The notes beneath the pieces were generated by a model. The model was not told the origin of the DNA. It saw only the letters and a program-made list of their open reading frames with translations, and searched no databases. Below, in pieces: positions 1 through 9,610 of a stretch of 64,000 nt of DNA (position 1 is the stretch's first letter; the number at the start of each line of letters is the position of its first letter). Source of the stretch: Mikania micrantha (Eukaryota; Streptophyta; Magnoliopsida; Asterales; Asteraceae); NCBI GenBank assembly GCA_009363875.1, contig CM018696.1:15085975-15149974 (forward strand), given 5' to 3'. The translations under genes and the position numbers were made by a program.

Positions 1-289
1 GATTGGATTATATGATGTATGGGGTTTGGAATGATGATTATGTGTGTTTAATGCTTAAACTTATACATGTTCATGTGCGTAATTGGTTGAAACTAGATAA
101 CTATGCGATTTAGGTGTTTTGTAGGTTAAACACACGGATTGGAGGAATAAAAAATGATTAGGAATGAATGGATTTCAAGCTTGAATGATAGAGGATTGAA
201 CGACGAGAATTCGGGCGTTTACGGTGCGAGAAACGGACTTGAAACGAGAAAGTTACGAAGAAAACAAGATTTGGAAGATCCTGGTGGGA

Positions 290-382
290 GTAGGCTACGC
301 AGGAAGAGTAGGCTACGCTGCTGGGATTTCCTTTTGACATAACTTTGAAATAGTAGGCTACGCACAGGGAGTAGCCTACGCA
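290..382 (+). repeat. Array of GTAGGCTACGC words upstream of a TATA box
   Basis: Four copies of a short word lie at about 290-300, 308-317, 352-363 and 371-382. Three read TAGGCTACGC and one reads TAGCCTACGC. GTAG-N-CTAC is a small palindrome, and the middle base flips (G or C) while the arms are kept. The array ends about 20 nt before the TATA-like box, the same place as the palindromic arrays in LTRs C, G and E. Confidence 0.7.
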
Positions 383-400
383 CGTAAAAAAGCCTGCACG

Positions 401-620
401 TATTTAAACATAAAAAATTAGGTTTTTGAGGATCCTAACTCCTTTCATTCGACTTGGGACGATCTTAGAAGTAAAAATTGAAGTCTTTCCACCATTCTGA
501 TCCATCTAATCACTTTCTTATCATCCATGATGAAGATCCAATCAAGTTTTGAAGATCAATTTGATGTCATGAGCAGCTAATTTCATCGTGGTTTCCTCCG
601 GGTGGAGGATTCTTGTAAGT
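401..620 (+). promoter_or_regulatory. H core promoter: TATA-like box and donor-like GTAAGT
   Basis: TATTTAAA at 401-408 follows the word array. About 210 nt downstream, after a leader rich in TTCATT/CTTTC, the sequence CTTGTAAGTAGA (612-623) matches a plant 5' splice site with GT at 615. The spacing fits the other LTRs in the window. Promoter activity is inferred. Confidence 0.4.
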
Positions 621-1341
621 AGATGATTAAATTTAGTTTTCATTCTTGTTTGGGACATGCAATCTAAGCATTCGATGCTTTTTGCTAGTTGTTTGATTCG
701 TTGATTGTAAACAATTGGATTTTATTTAAACCTTAATCATTGCTTTTCAATTCCTGAGAATTCTAGTAATTAGGATATATTAAGTTGTGTTTTGGTTTGA
801 TTAGATTCAATTGACGTTCTTGTGATAATCTTCCATTGTTTTACAATCGAAGCAAATGGTCCTAGTGTGTCACAATCAATGAATTCATTCGTTCATGTCT
901 ATGTGAAGTACCAAGTGAAAACTAATTTAGTTATCTATCTTTGAATCCAAATTCCGAGGGAATCACCTTTGTCATTCTTATTTAAAACCATTTTAGTTAA
1001 TTGCAATTAATTTTCAAGTTTAACAAACAAACTCTTTAATTCAAGTTTACATTTTCCGTTTTAGTTAAGTTTAGTTCATAAATCAAGTAACAATTATACC
1101 ATCCACAAATACTCCTCGTGGTTCGACACCCGACTTACCCTATCTAATAAGGTAGCTGGGACTTGAGTTTTACTCTTATTTTTGACTTACACTTCGACAT
1201 TGGTCAGTATATCTCATCATTAACAAAGATAAGATGTGGTTTACGAAAGGTAAGACATAGACAACTTCGCATTTACCTCGTATGAATAGATAGATGTTGC
1301 TTCCAATGAGTCCCTCGGCTCATGATTCATGATTAACCGAC

Positions 1342-2045
1342 TAGGGCTATCCAAAATGCTCTTCGCTTGTTCGATACTCGCTTGAAAAAAGCTCGTTCAA
1401 ATTTTTATCGGTTTTAAACGAGCCGAGCACGAGACAAGGTAAGCTTGCTTGTTGCTCACTCGGATAGTCACTTTGGCTCGCTCAATTGCCCACTTGTTTC
1501 TGCATGTTTACACACACACACACACACATATATATAGGGAATTAGTAAAAATAAAACCTCCCTTTGTTGTGAAAACCATGAAAAACATGGTAAAAATTAT
1601 GTAAAAATATTTTTTTTAAATTGCTTTTATAGGTTTGTAACATTATTTTTGATAAAAAAAATTTAAAAGAGCGTAAAGAGTTTTTTTTATTTAATATTTT
1701 GTAAAACCATGTAAAACATGTGTAATTTGACATGAGTTTTTTATATTTTCGCATTATGACAATTTGCAATATATGAACTTCATTTTTATTTTGGATTTGT
1801 ATATGGTTGAATTTTTTAGTTTTTTTATTATTAAGTTTGAAATTGATATAAATATTTTGAATTTACTTTTAATTTTATTTTGAAACCGAACCAAGCCGAG
1901 CCGCCCGGTTTTAAAAAAGCCAAGTAACGAGCATAACATTTGGCTCAATTTTACAAATATGTACCAAGCCAGGCCGCTCAATTTATAAACGAGCTAAGCA
2001 CGAGCATACTCTTGCTCAGTTTAGTTCGACTCGTGAATAGCCTTA
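1342..2045. mobile_element. hAT-like MITE (704 bp)
   Basis: The ends are inverted: left TAGGGCTATCCA, right (complemented) TAAGGCTATTCA. The flanks are 8-bp near-duplicates, TAACCGAC (1334-1341) and TAACTGAC (2046-2053), one mismatch. Subterminal regions are rich in GAGCCGAGC-like and GCTCG words on opposing strands. An 8-bp target duplication and a TAGGG-type end fit the hAT superfamily. There is no transposase frame, so it is non-autonomous. Confidence 0.6.
1511..1536. repeat. (CA)n(TA)n microsatellite
   Basis: Nine CA dinucleotides followed by four TA units inside the hAT-like MITE. No function is apparent. Confidence 0.9.
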
Positions 2046-2053
2046 TAACTGAC

Positions 2054-2330
2054 CAACCCAATTCTATTAACGTTATTTTCACAAAAATAAAGTAAAAATA
2101 AGTATATAACGTTAAAATTAATGTAATTTTACTTTTCCTACTTGAGGGCCGACACGTATATACATTATACGTGTGCACCGCAAACGAGGTGGAAATTATT
2201 TTTAAAAGTATTATATATTTAACAAGATCAATGCAATTATTTTTTTAACGTGAAATCATCTTGGTGGGGGTGGCGACGGCGGCGGCGGTAACTCACTAAC
2301 TCATAATGATTTCACTTTGCTTCACACCAG
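2054..2330. other. Non-coding spacer with a short GGC tract
   Basis: AT-rich sequence with no frame or recognised repeat, apart from a GGC-rich run at about 2272-2289. It separates the MITE from the copia gag remnant. Confidence 0.5.
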
Positions 2331-3276
2331 CTCGCTTCTCACGAACTTTTAAACCTCTTGATTTTGTTTCTCACAAATGACTTTCATATTTAACTTTCAC
2401 GGTTTGTCTTTCACAGTTTTGATTGTTTCACACAACTACCTTTCACATTTCTTTATGTATTTTCATAAAAACAACTTTCACAGTTTCTTTTTTAAGATTC
2501 ACACAAATAACTTTAATCGTTTCTTTTATATGATCAAGTCACATGATCAATTTGCAATCTTTTCTTTTGAAACATGACACATAAAAAGTGTAGGCTTATC
2601 TTCTTGTGTTTCCACAAATAATGACCCAATATTATGATATTTCTGATTTGGACAACATACGCATAATGTCCAAGTCTCTAACATCGGTAGCATGTGACTT
2701 GAGTTTTATCATTTGTCTACGATGTGGAACGTTCACCATCATTTATTTGAGGTTTGTGGTCTCTTCTCTCTTACTCGTAGGATGAATTTCCTTCTCCTTT
2801 ATTTTGATAATTGCTCCAGCCTTGGCCTCGCCCACGATTTCCAAAACATATTCCACAACTAGAGTTGTTATTGTGAGACGTGAACAAAAGTTTATCATTA
2901 TTGTCAACATGACTACATTTTTCAGCTTAATGCTTTATTCAAAGGTTTTAAGTCAACCAATAGTCTCATTTAGTGAGAGATTTTCTGTATCACTAAATTT
3001 TTTGATTGATGCAACAATCTGTATAAACTATTCAAGCATGGAGTTTAGTAACTTTTGTACTAAAGTAGGTTGATCAAAAGTTGATCCTAGGTTATTTGCC
3101 TTTGAAACGATATTGTTTTACTTTGTAGTGAATAAAACAATTGATTCATCATATTTCATGCGCAAAGTTTTAAATTCCCTCTTGAGTCTTTGCATTCGTG
3201 CCTTTTATACCATGTCAACACCGACATGTCCATCTTCAGTGCCTCCCACACTTCTTGTGCACTTTTGCAACTAGCA
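2330..3276 (-). pseudogene. Ty1/copia gag remnant, C-terminal part
   Basis: Read leftward from 3276, one frame gives a decayed copia gag (UBN2-like family) with several stops. It includes CKSAQEVWEALKMD just inside the A insertion, then LVQKLLNSMLE, then IVASIKKFSDTENLSLNETI, which matches the conserved copia gag stretch around 'ASIEQFSDLESMSLDEAIG'. A weak relic of the zinc-knuckle region follows near 2600. The N-terminal part lies at 28267-28525 on the other side of element A, and A's target duplication TAGCA falls inside this gene. There is no matching pol in the window. Confidence 0.65.
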
Positions 3277-4021
3277 TGTCATACCCCGAGCCGACGGGAC
3301 GGATCGTGTTCCACGCCGGGCGGAAGGTTCTCGGGGCGCGATATCGTGAGTGATAATCGTGATGGTCAGATTGTTTACATAGCATCAATGTTAAGAATAA
3401 CTAAAGCACAGTAAAGCATTAAACTAGGATTACAAAGTTAAATTACAATATCAATGTTCAGTAATTTAACCCGGTAAACCTATCAAAAGAATCAAATGTT
3501 TTCTATCTTGTAACTGTACAAGACATTCAAAAGTGATTCGTATTAATAACAAAAGACGTGCTTCCAAAACTCAACTAGGTCCTCTAACTGGGCAGCCTAG
3601 CATGCAATCCAAAAGCCTTAGCTTATTCCTGTGCTTCACCTGAGAAAGCATGTAAGAAAACAAAGTCAACACAATGGTTGGTGAGTTCATATAGTTTATA
3701 AGTTTAAAATAGCTTTAACAAACCTCTTTCGGTAAAACCTTAAGCTCATTAACTTCACATGTAATATCCAAATCGTTATGCTTATATATAGGGCATACCC
3801 TTGAGTAGAGCCTACAACCCGCCCAGACGCCGTCCCACCACATACAAATCTGTATATGACACAGTTGTTAATGATAATTAAGCATTTTACATACCATTCA
3901 ATCCAGTCTTCAAAATAGCTTTAGTTTACTGTTTCAAAGTTCACAAGTTTATAGCATTCATGTGTATTAGCTTTAGAGTAAGTTATACAAGCATCATTGT
4001 TTCACACACCATAGTTTAGCT

Positions 4022-4460
4022 TTCACCAATCTCATACGTGGGTACAAGCTCTCCTCTAGCAGTGTTTAGCAATTATGTAGTCCACGGCTAGATACAAGCT
4101 CTGCTCTAGCAGTGTTTAGCCATTACGTATCTCATGAATTGGTTTAAGATTAGTATCCGAATAGTCTAGCAATTACGTGTCTCCTATACAAGATACAAGC
4201 CTTGCTCTAGCAATCGTTTGGCAATTACGTATCTCTTACATAGACACAAGCCGTGCACACACAAATAGTTTAGCATTTACATATCTCATATAAGCAGACA
4301 CAAGCCCTGCTCTAGCAGTGTTTGGCAATTACATGTCTGTTATATAGATAACAACTTAGCATCGTCATAGTTTAGCTTCCATGTATCTCAATGCATGGGT
4401 ACAAGCTCTGCTCTAGCAGTCGTTTAGCCATTACGTAGTCCATGATTAGATACAAGCTTA
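4022..4460. repeat. Tandem array, unit about 75 bp (left LTR of A)
   Basis: About six imperfect units built on 'ATACAAGCTCTGCTCTAGCA' then 'GTTTAGCAATTACGTATCTC'. The equivalent array in the right LTR is at about 25030-25465. It lies downstream of the TATA in element orientation (R/U5). Confidence 0.8.
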
Positions 4461-4489
4461 GCATTTCGCACACAATCATAGTTTCGAGC

Positions 4490-4745
4490 ATATCATTCAA
4501 GCATTAGCATATAGTTTGAGCACATAATCCATAGCATAGGCATTGTGAATATAGTTTAAGCGTAAAGTTTATAGCATCAGCCTTGAGCATATAGTCTGAG
4601 CATTTAGTTTATAGCATAAGCATTGAGCATCTAGTTTAAAGTTTAAGTTTATAGCATAAGCATTGAGCATGTAGTCTGAGCATAGAGTTTGTAGCGTAAT
4701 CACCAGGCATATAGTTTAGTCATAGTCTTTAGCTTCCCAAATCAA
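4490..4745. repeat. Tandem array, unit about 35 bp (left LTR of A)
   Basis: Repeated words AGCATATAGTTTGAGCATA and GTTTATAGCATAAGCATTG, about six to seven imperfect units. The copy in the right LTR is at about 25495-25745. At the matching place, relative F has a different array (TAGTTCTTTGA words at 35690-35985). Confidence 0.8.
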
Positions 4746-5669
4746 AGTTTCAAGCATAAATGTTGGTATAAGCATCATGATTATATGTAAAAGCATTAAA
4801 TAAACATTTCAATAATTGTTTAAAATGTGTAACATGCTTATCAGTCCCGAGGTAAAACAAATATGTTTGAAAAGGGACAAATGAACTCACCTTGTGTTTG
4901 TAGTGGTTGACTAAGTAAAAATACAAGAATGGACGCGCTTTTTGTTTGTACTTGTTGTGATGTTCATGATCCTGTATTGATTTCATAGTATTTGTAACTC
5001 ATAAGTATATGTTTGTAGGGATTCGTAGCGCGTGTAAGTGTTAGTGTTAGCACTAAAGTTGGCTAACACTCAAGAGTCTCGTTCATTATCTGGCCCGAAA
5101 TTCCCTATATTATGTAATGTAGTGTTGAACCTCCTTTATTATTTGTAAATTCTCAACGTGCGGTCTAGTTTAACGATTATAATCTATATATAAGTTTTTA
5201 AGTCTTTGCATGGTTTATTTAACAAATTTATCATCACCTTTGTGATAGTTAACATGTTAATCCATGGGTGCGTTTATCATTGATTTTAGGCTTTCATTCG
5301 TGTGTTAGTTAACCTCTCGAATTCATTGGGCCGGATAGCCTTTTGGGTCACTTTTGTGTTAGTTAGCCTCTCGTCGGTTTAGTATTCTGTAACAACAACC
5401 GTTATGGTTTCGTTCTGTTTATCCTCATATACGTTTATACATAATAGCATCAAATCAAGCATCTGTGTGTCAGTTCTGTGTTGTCTGATGTGTTTCTGAT
5501 TGTTAAACCCTAAGGTTTTAATCAGATTCAGACAATCGTGCAATAGTTTAGTGTTAAGCCTCAAGTGTAAATAGCATAAACATAATTTCACGTAATGTGT
5601 ACCTGAGTTACAGTACAAGTTACTGTAGCGATCACTGTTCCGGCAATGCTGTCCGGCACTGATGTTATA

Positions 5670-5706
5670 GTCTCCCCTTGTTAAAGAAATTTCGTCCCGA
5701 AATTTA
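5670..5706 (-). promoter_or_regulatory. Element A polypurine tract
   Basis: On the minus strand, AAATTTCGGGACGAAATTTC and then AACAAGGGGAGAC abut the 3' LTR and overlap the pol stop. The same sequence is found in F. It primes plus-strand DNA synthesis in LTR retrotransposons. Confidence 0.85.
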
Positions 5707-7089
5707 AGAATCGTTATCCGGTACGACTTCCTCTGTAAACAGTTGGGGATACTTGTGCTTCATGTGATCTTCACGTTCCCAAGTAAACTCGGGTCCGTGC
5801 TTTGAGTTCCAACGAACCTTGATGATCAGGATACGGCTTCTCCTCAGTTGTTTAACCTTGTGATCCATAATCTCCAAAGGTTCTTCAACAAAGTGTAAAT
5901 GTTCATCCAAATGAATTTCTTCAACTGGTATGACGAGCGATTCATCAACTAAGCATTTCTACAAGTTTGAGACGTGAAACACGTCATGTACACCACTAAG
6001 TTCATCCGGTAGTCTAAGTCTGTACGCCACAGGACCAATACTTTCGATGACCTCGAACGGTCCCACGTAACGTGGTGTTAGTTTGCCTTTCTTTGCAAAA
6101 CGAACCACGCCTTTTCATGCGGATACCTTTAGCATAACTTGGTCTCCCACCTGGAATTCCAACGGCTTGCGCCGTTTATAGGCATAGCTCTTTTGTCTGC
6201 TTCAAGTTGCTTGTAGCCTTTGCTGTATCTGAGCAATTTTGTCTGTAGTTTCTTGAATGAGTTCTGGCCCGGTTATACGAGTATCTCCCACTTCGGACCA
6301 ACAGATCGGCGATCGACACTTGCGACCATAGAGAGCCTCGAACGGTGCACATCCGATGCTACTATGATAACTGTTGTTGTAGGAGAATTCAATCAGTGGC
6401 AAATGAGAATCCCAATTCCCATTAAAGTCTAAAACACAAGTTCTCAACATGTCCTCCAGGGTCTGTATAGTACGTTCGCTTTGACCATCCGTTTATGGAT
6501 GATAAGTTGTACTCAGGTTTAAGTGTGTCCCAGAGATTTCTGCAATGATTGCCAGAACCTTGATGTGAATCTGCTATTACGATCTGAGATGATAGACAAT
6601 GGCACACCATGGCATACCACTATCTCGTTGATGTAGAGCTTCGCTAGTTCATCCATCGTGTAAGTTTCTCGCATCGGCAAGAAATGAGCAGATTTTGTTA
6701 ACCGATCAATGATAACCCAAATAGTGTCATGTCCACTGCAAGTGCGGGGTAGCTTGGTGACAAAGTCCATAGCTATCTGTTCCCACTTCCAAAGTGGAAT
6801 TTCAGGCTGTTCCAGTAAACCTGACGGTTTCTGGTGTTCCGCCTTCACTTTGGCACACGTAAGGCATCGACCAACATACTCAGCTATATCTTTCTTCATA
6901 CCCGGCCACCAATAAAACCCCCGTAAGTCTTGGTACATTTTATCAGCACCGGGATGGACAGAGTAACCTGGTCTTGTGTGCTTCATCAAAGATAAGTTTT
7001 CTCAACTCATCCACTGCAGGAATCCATATACGATCCTTGTAGTAGATGATTCCATCAGGCTTTGTTTCAAATTGATTTTCTGCTCCATG
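5704..7089 (-). pseudogene. Element A integrase and chromodomain remnant
   Basis: Read leftward: the integrase zinc region and catalytic core (about 6989-6519) with HPGADKMYQDL, CLTCAKVK, MDFVTKLPR and IISDRNSRF. The frame then breaks after SLQKSLG. The core continues at 6450-6202 (FSYNNSYHSSIG, FEALYGRKCRSPICW). Broken GPF/Y-type DNA follows, with stops, and last comes the chromodomain (5910-5704: EEPLEIMDHKVKQLRR, VRWNSKHGPEFTWERED, stop). At least three frame changes or stops separate these blocks. The intact equivalent is in F (62499-60463). Non-functional. Confidence 0.85.
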
Positions 7090-7219
7090 GAATTTTCTTG
7101 CTTCTTATTTGTTTCTAATGATGATCTATAGTAAAATAAGAAATTGAAAGATTTCGTTAGAGGGGCGGATGTAGCCAAGTGGATCAAGAGCCCAATGCAC
7201 AAAAAATGCATGTTGGGAA
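7090..7219 (+). other. Foreign filler with plastid trnH-GUG 5' half inside A pol
   Basis: About 130 bp with no counterpart in F interrupts the region between RNase H and integrase. On the plus strand 7164-7188 reads GGCGGATGTAGCCAAGTGG followed by ATCAAG, the first 25 nt of plastid tRNA-His(GUG) as I know it. The sequence to its left would be the plastid trnH-psbA side. To its right, AGCCCAATGCAC is not trnH, so the insert is chimeric. It is probably a nuclear plastid fragment captured at a break. A mitochondrial copy of the same tRNA is an alternative source. Confidence 0.6.
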
Positions 7220-8402
7220 TCTAGTTCTTTCTTCAAGTTCCCTCGTTTAACAACCTCTTGTTGTGCTTGTATAATGGTGTCATGTAAGCTTGTCTGCACA
7301 GTCATTCCCATTGCTCTGACGCGCAAGGGTTTGACTCGTTCCTTCCGACTCAAGGCATCAGCTACAACGTTTGCCTTGCCCGGATGGTACTTGATTACAC
7401 AATCGTGATCATTCAGAAGCTCAACCCAATGTCGCTTTCGCATGTTGAGTTCCTTCTGATCAAATATGTGTTGCAGACTCTTGTGATCAATAAATATGGT
7501 ACACTTGGTGCCATATAGGTAATGTCTCCAAATCTTTAAGGAAAATATCACAGCTCCTAATTCTAGATCATGAGTAGTGTAGTTCTTCTCATGAACTTTC
7601 AGTTGTCTCGAGGCATACGTGATAACTTCGTCTCCTTGCATCAGTACACAGCCGAGTCACTGATGGGATGCATCACAGTACACAACAAAGTCGTCGCAAC
7701 CGTCGGGGAGAGATAAGATTGGAGCATCACATAACTTTTGCTTCAAGTCTGGAAGGCGTCTTCTTGCTTCTGTTGCCAAACAAACGGCTCGCTTTTCCAG
7801 GGTTAGCTTTGTGAGTGGCAGAGCTATCTTAGAAAAGTTCGAGATAAACCTTCTATAATAGCCTGCTAAGCCTAGAAAGGAACGTATCTCCGTCGGTGTC
7901 TTCGGAGTGTCCCGGTCCTTTATTGCTTCGATCTTGGCAGGATTAACATGTATTCCCTCACTGTTAACTACGTGACCCAGGAATTGAACCTCTTTTAACC
8001 AAAATTCACACTTAGAGAATTTGGCATAAAGTTTCTCTTCCTTCAATAGTTCCATGATCATTCTAAGATGTTGCTCGTTTTCTGCTTTGCTTTTGGAATA
8101 GATCAATATGTCATCAATGAAAACAATAACAAATTGATCTAGATACCGCTTGCATACTCGGTTCATGAGATCCATGAAAACCGCGGGTGCATTCGTCAAC
8201 CCAAAAGGCATCACCATAAATTCGTAATGCCCGTATCTGGTACGAAACGCCGTCTTTGGTATGTCTTCGTCTCGTACTCTGAGCTGGTGGTATCCGGAAC
8301 GCAAATCGATCTTCGAAAAGTAATGAGCTCCTTGCAATTGATCAAACAAATCATCAATCCTCGGTAGTGGATACCGATTCTTGATGGTTAGTTTGTAAAA
8401 GA
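7220..8402 (-). pseudogene. Element A reverse transcriptase and RNase H remnant
   Basis: Read leftward from 8402: RT from NRYPLPRIDDLFDQLQG through FIDDILIYSK (the catalytic DD pair is kept) to FLGLAGYYRRFI, then VVYCDASHQ, where a TGA (7659-7657) interrupts RNase H. RNase H resumes with YASRQLKVHEKNYTTHDLEL and TDHKSL-like IDHKSLQHIFDQ, ending in VVADALSRKE. A frameshifted patch lies near 7800. The upstream junction at about 8400 joins gag directly to mid-RT: compared with F, about 750 bp holding the protease and the first RT block is missing, and the frames on the two sides do not match. Confidence 0.85.
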
Positions 8403-8810
8403 AATGTACCAGTGACCACATTAGGGTCTTGGCGTGCTGCATTGGCTCCAATAACAAAAGCTCGTCCACGAGGTGCTTGTGCTCCCTGTTGCACTCTCTT
8501 CGGACAGTATCGGGAGAAATGACCCATTTCTCCACAGTTGTAGCATCCCCTGTTGTTGTTGTTGTTGCTCGGGTTTTGTGGTGGTGGGGGTAGTGCTCTA
8601 GCAGCAGTGTTGGTAGCTTGCATTGCAGTAGCGCGACAGTGTGCAACCCAGTGGCCAAATCGACCACAGTTCGTGCACTTCCTACACTGTGCAGTAGGAT
8701 GATGATGATACTTGCAATGAGTGCACTAAGGATGCACTCCAACATAGTTCTTGAGTGTAGTGTTAGCAGGGGCTGCAGGAGCTTGTCTTTGATGAGTGGC
8801 CATCGCATAG
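8403..8810 (-). pseudogene. Element A gag, C-terminal nucleocapsid part
   Basis: Continues gag after the C insertion, in the same frame as 23268-24174. It contains a Cys/His-rich stretch and two CCHC knuckles, CTNCGRFGHWVAHC and CYNCGEMGHFSRYC, with a poly-Asn linker. It then reads GRAFVIGANAARQDPNVVTG up to the deletion junction. A TAG at 8730-8728 interrupts the first Cys-rich motif. It would bind packaged RNA if intact. Confidence 0.8.
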
Positions 8811-9200
8811 TGTGACACCCGGCAATTTCAGGTAAATTGCAACTCTTAAACTCTACGTATTTCACATTCATACTTGTTGTATTTCATTTAATTATGTTTA
8901 ATTAGATGAGCTAAACACAAACACAAAACAATAGCTTGGACTATTATTGTGCATTACACGTTGATTAAGATTAATCAAGTGTGCAAACACTTCGTAGAAC
9001 ACGAACACAAATTATCGAAGATAATTCAAGGAATTATCGAAACACACACACGAGTCTCACGAACGTTGGTGATCAATCAAAACTATGTGTAATTATTTGA
9101 TTTTGTGCTAAACATGCATTAGATGCTTGGGATAAACGTTAGGAATTGAGTACGAGCAAAATCGCATCAACGAAATCAAAAAAAACAAGAAAATGAAGCC

Positions 9201-9330
9201 GTCGCGGTACGCGACAACCCCATCGCGACAGTCTCCGCGGTACGCGAAGCAAACCGGGAGTCGAGACTCCCGAATCTCATCGCGGTACGCGATGAAGACT
9301 TTTGATCGGCCTTCGCGGTACGCGAAGGCC
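9201..9330 (+). repeat. Array of CGCG-GTA-CGCG hairpins upstream of C's TATA box
   Basis: Four copies of CGCGGTACGCG, each extended by different but self-complementary flanks: GT/AC (from 9201), none or poor (9235), TCAT/ATGA (9278) and GGCCTT/AAGGCC (9308-9330, a perfect 10-bp stem). A separate hairpin with arms CGGGAGTC/GACTCCCG and loop GA lies at about 9255-9272. The flanks change but stay paired. The core contains GTAC. Confidence 0.85.
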
Positions 9331-9347
9331 ATGCAGATCAAAATTTT

Positions 9348-9610
9348 TATAAAACTCAATCCCATTCATTCTGTTCGATTTCTTCACATCTCCTCCGACT
9401 TTCTACTCATCTTCTCGACCCTAAACCTCTGCCAAACTTGTTCCAAGCCCTTGGTAACTCTTTTGGAAGTATTTCCCTCATCTTTGGCAAGCTTGAAGAC
9501 CTTAGAGCTTGGAGAGGAAGCTAGGAGGATAGAAGTTACGATCCACGCACCGAATCACCATCACCAGAAGCTGTTACTACTGAATCTCATCGTCAAGGAG
9601 CTTCTAAGGT
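9348..9610 (+). promoter_or_regulatory. C core promoter: TATAAAA and donor-like site
   Basis: TATAAAA at 9348-9354 lies 18 nt after the palindrome array. A pyrimidine-rich leader follows (TTCTTCACATCTCCTCCGAC). A donor-like CTAAG/GTAGTT has its GT at 9609-9610, about 260 nt downstream. The layout matches the other LTRs. Confidence 0.5.

Larger units (their letters stand above)
1..1199 (+). repeat. Partial LTR-like sequence (element H), right end at about 1199
   Basis: No coding frame of substance. The stretch has the layout of a long plant gypsy LTR in plus orientation: a short-word array (290-382), a TATA-like TATTTAAA (401-408), a CT-rich leader, a donor-like GTAAGT at 615, and near the end (about 1115-1140) the phrase CTCGTGGTTCGACACCCGAC, which resembles the 3' end of Tat/Athila-type LTRs. 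It appears to end in CTTCGACA at 1199. The left end lies outside the window, so no target duplication can be checked, and no primer-binding site follows, so it is a solo or truncated LTR if the call is right. Confidence 0.45.
3277..5669 (-). repeat. Element A 3' LTR (left copy, internally deleted)
   Basis: Matches the right copy (24283-28266) from TGTCATACCCCGAG onward but is 2393 bp against 3984. At about 5347 it skips the segment equivalent to roughly 26354-27970 of the right copy, which includes the TATA box, the donor-like site and the GGTTCG array. The end reads GTTATA where the right copy has GTTACA, so the terminal CA is mutated. This copy has therefore lost its own core promoter. Confidence 0.9.

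Noticed and set aside
154..342. 62-aa frame near the window start as a gene
   Set aside because: Lies in the LTR-like sequence and crosses the GGCTACGC word array. No domain.
4022..4745. Regularly spaced repeats that could suggest a CRISPR array
   Set aside because: Plant nuclear LTR tandem repeats with imperfect units and no cas genes. The spacers are parts of the repeat unit.
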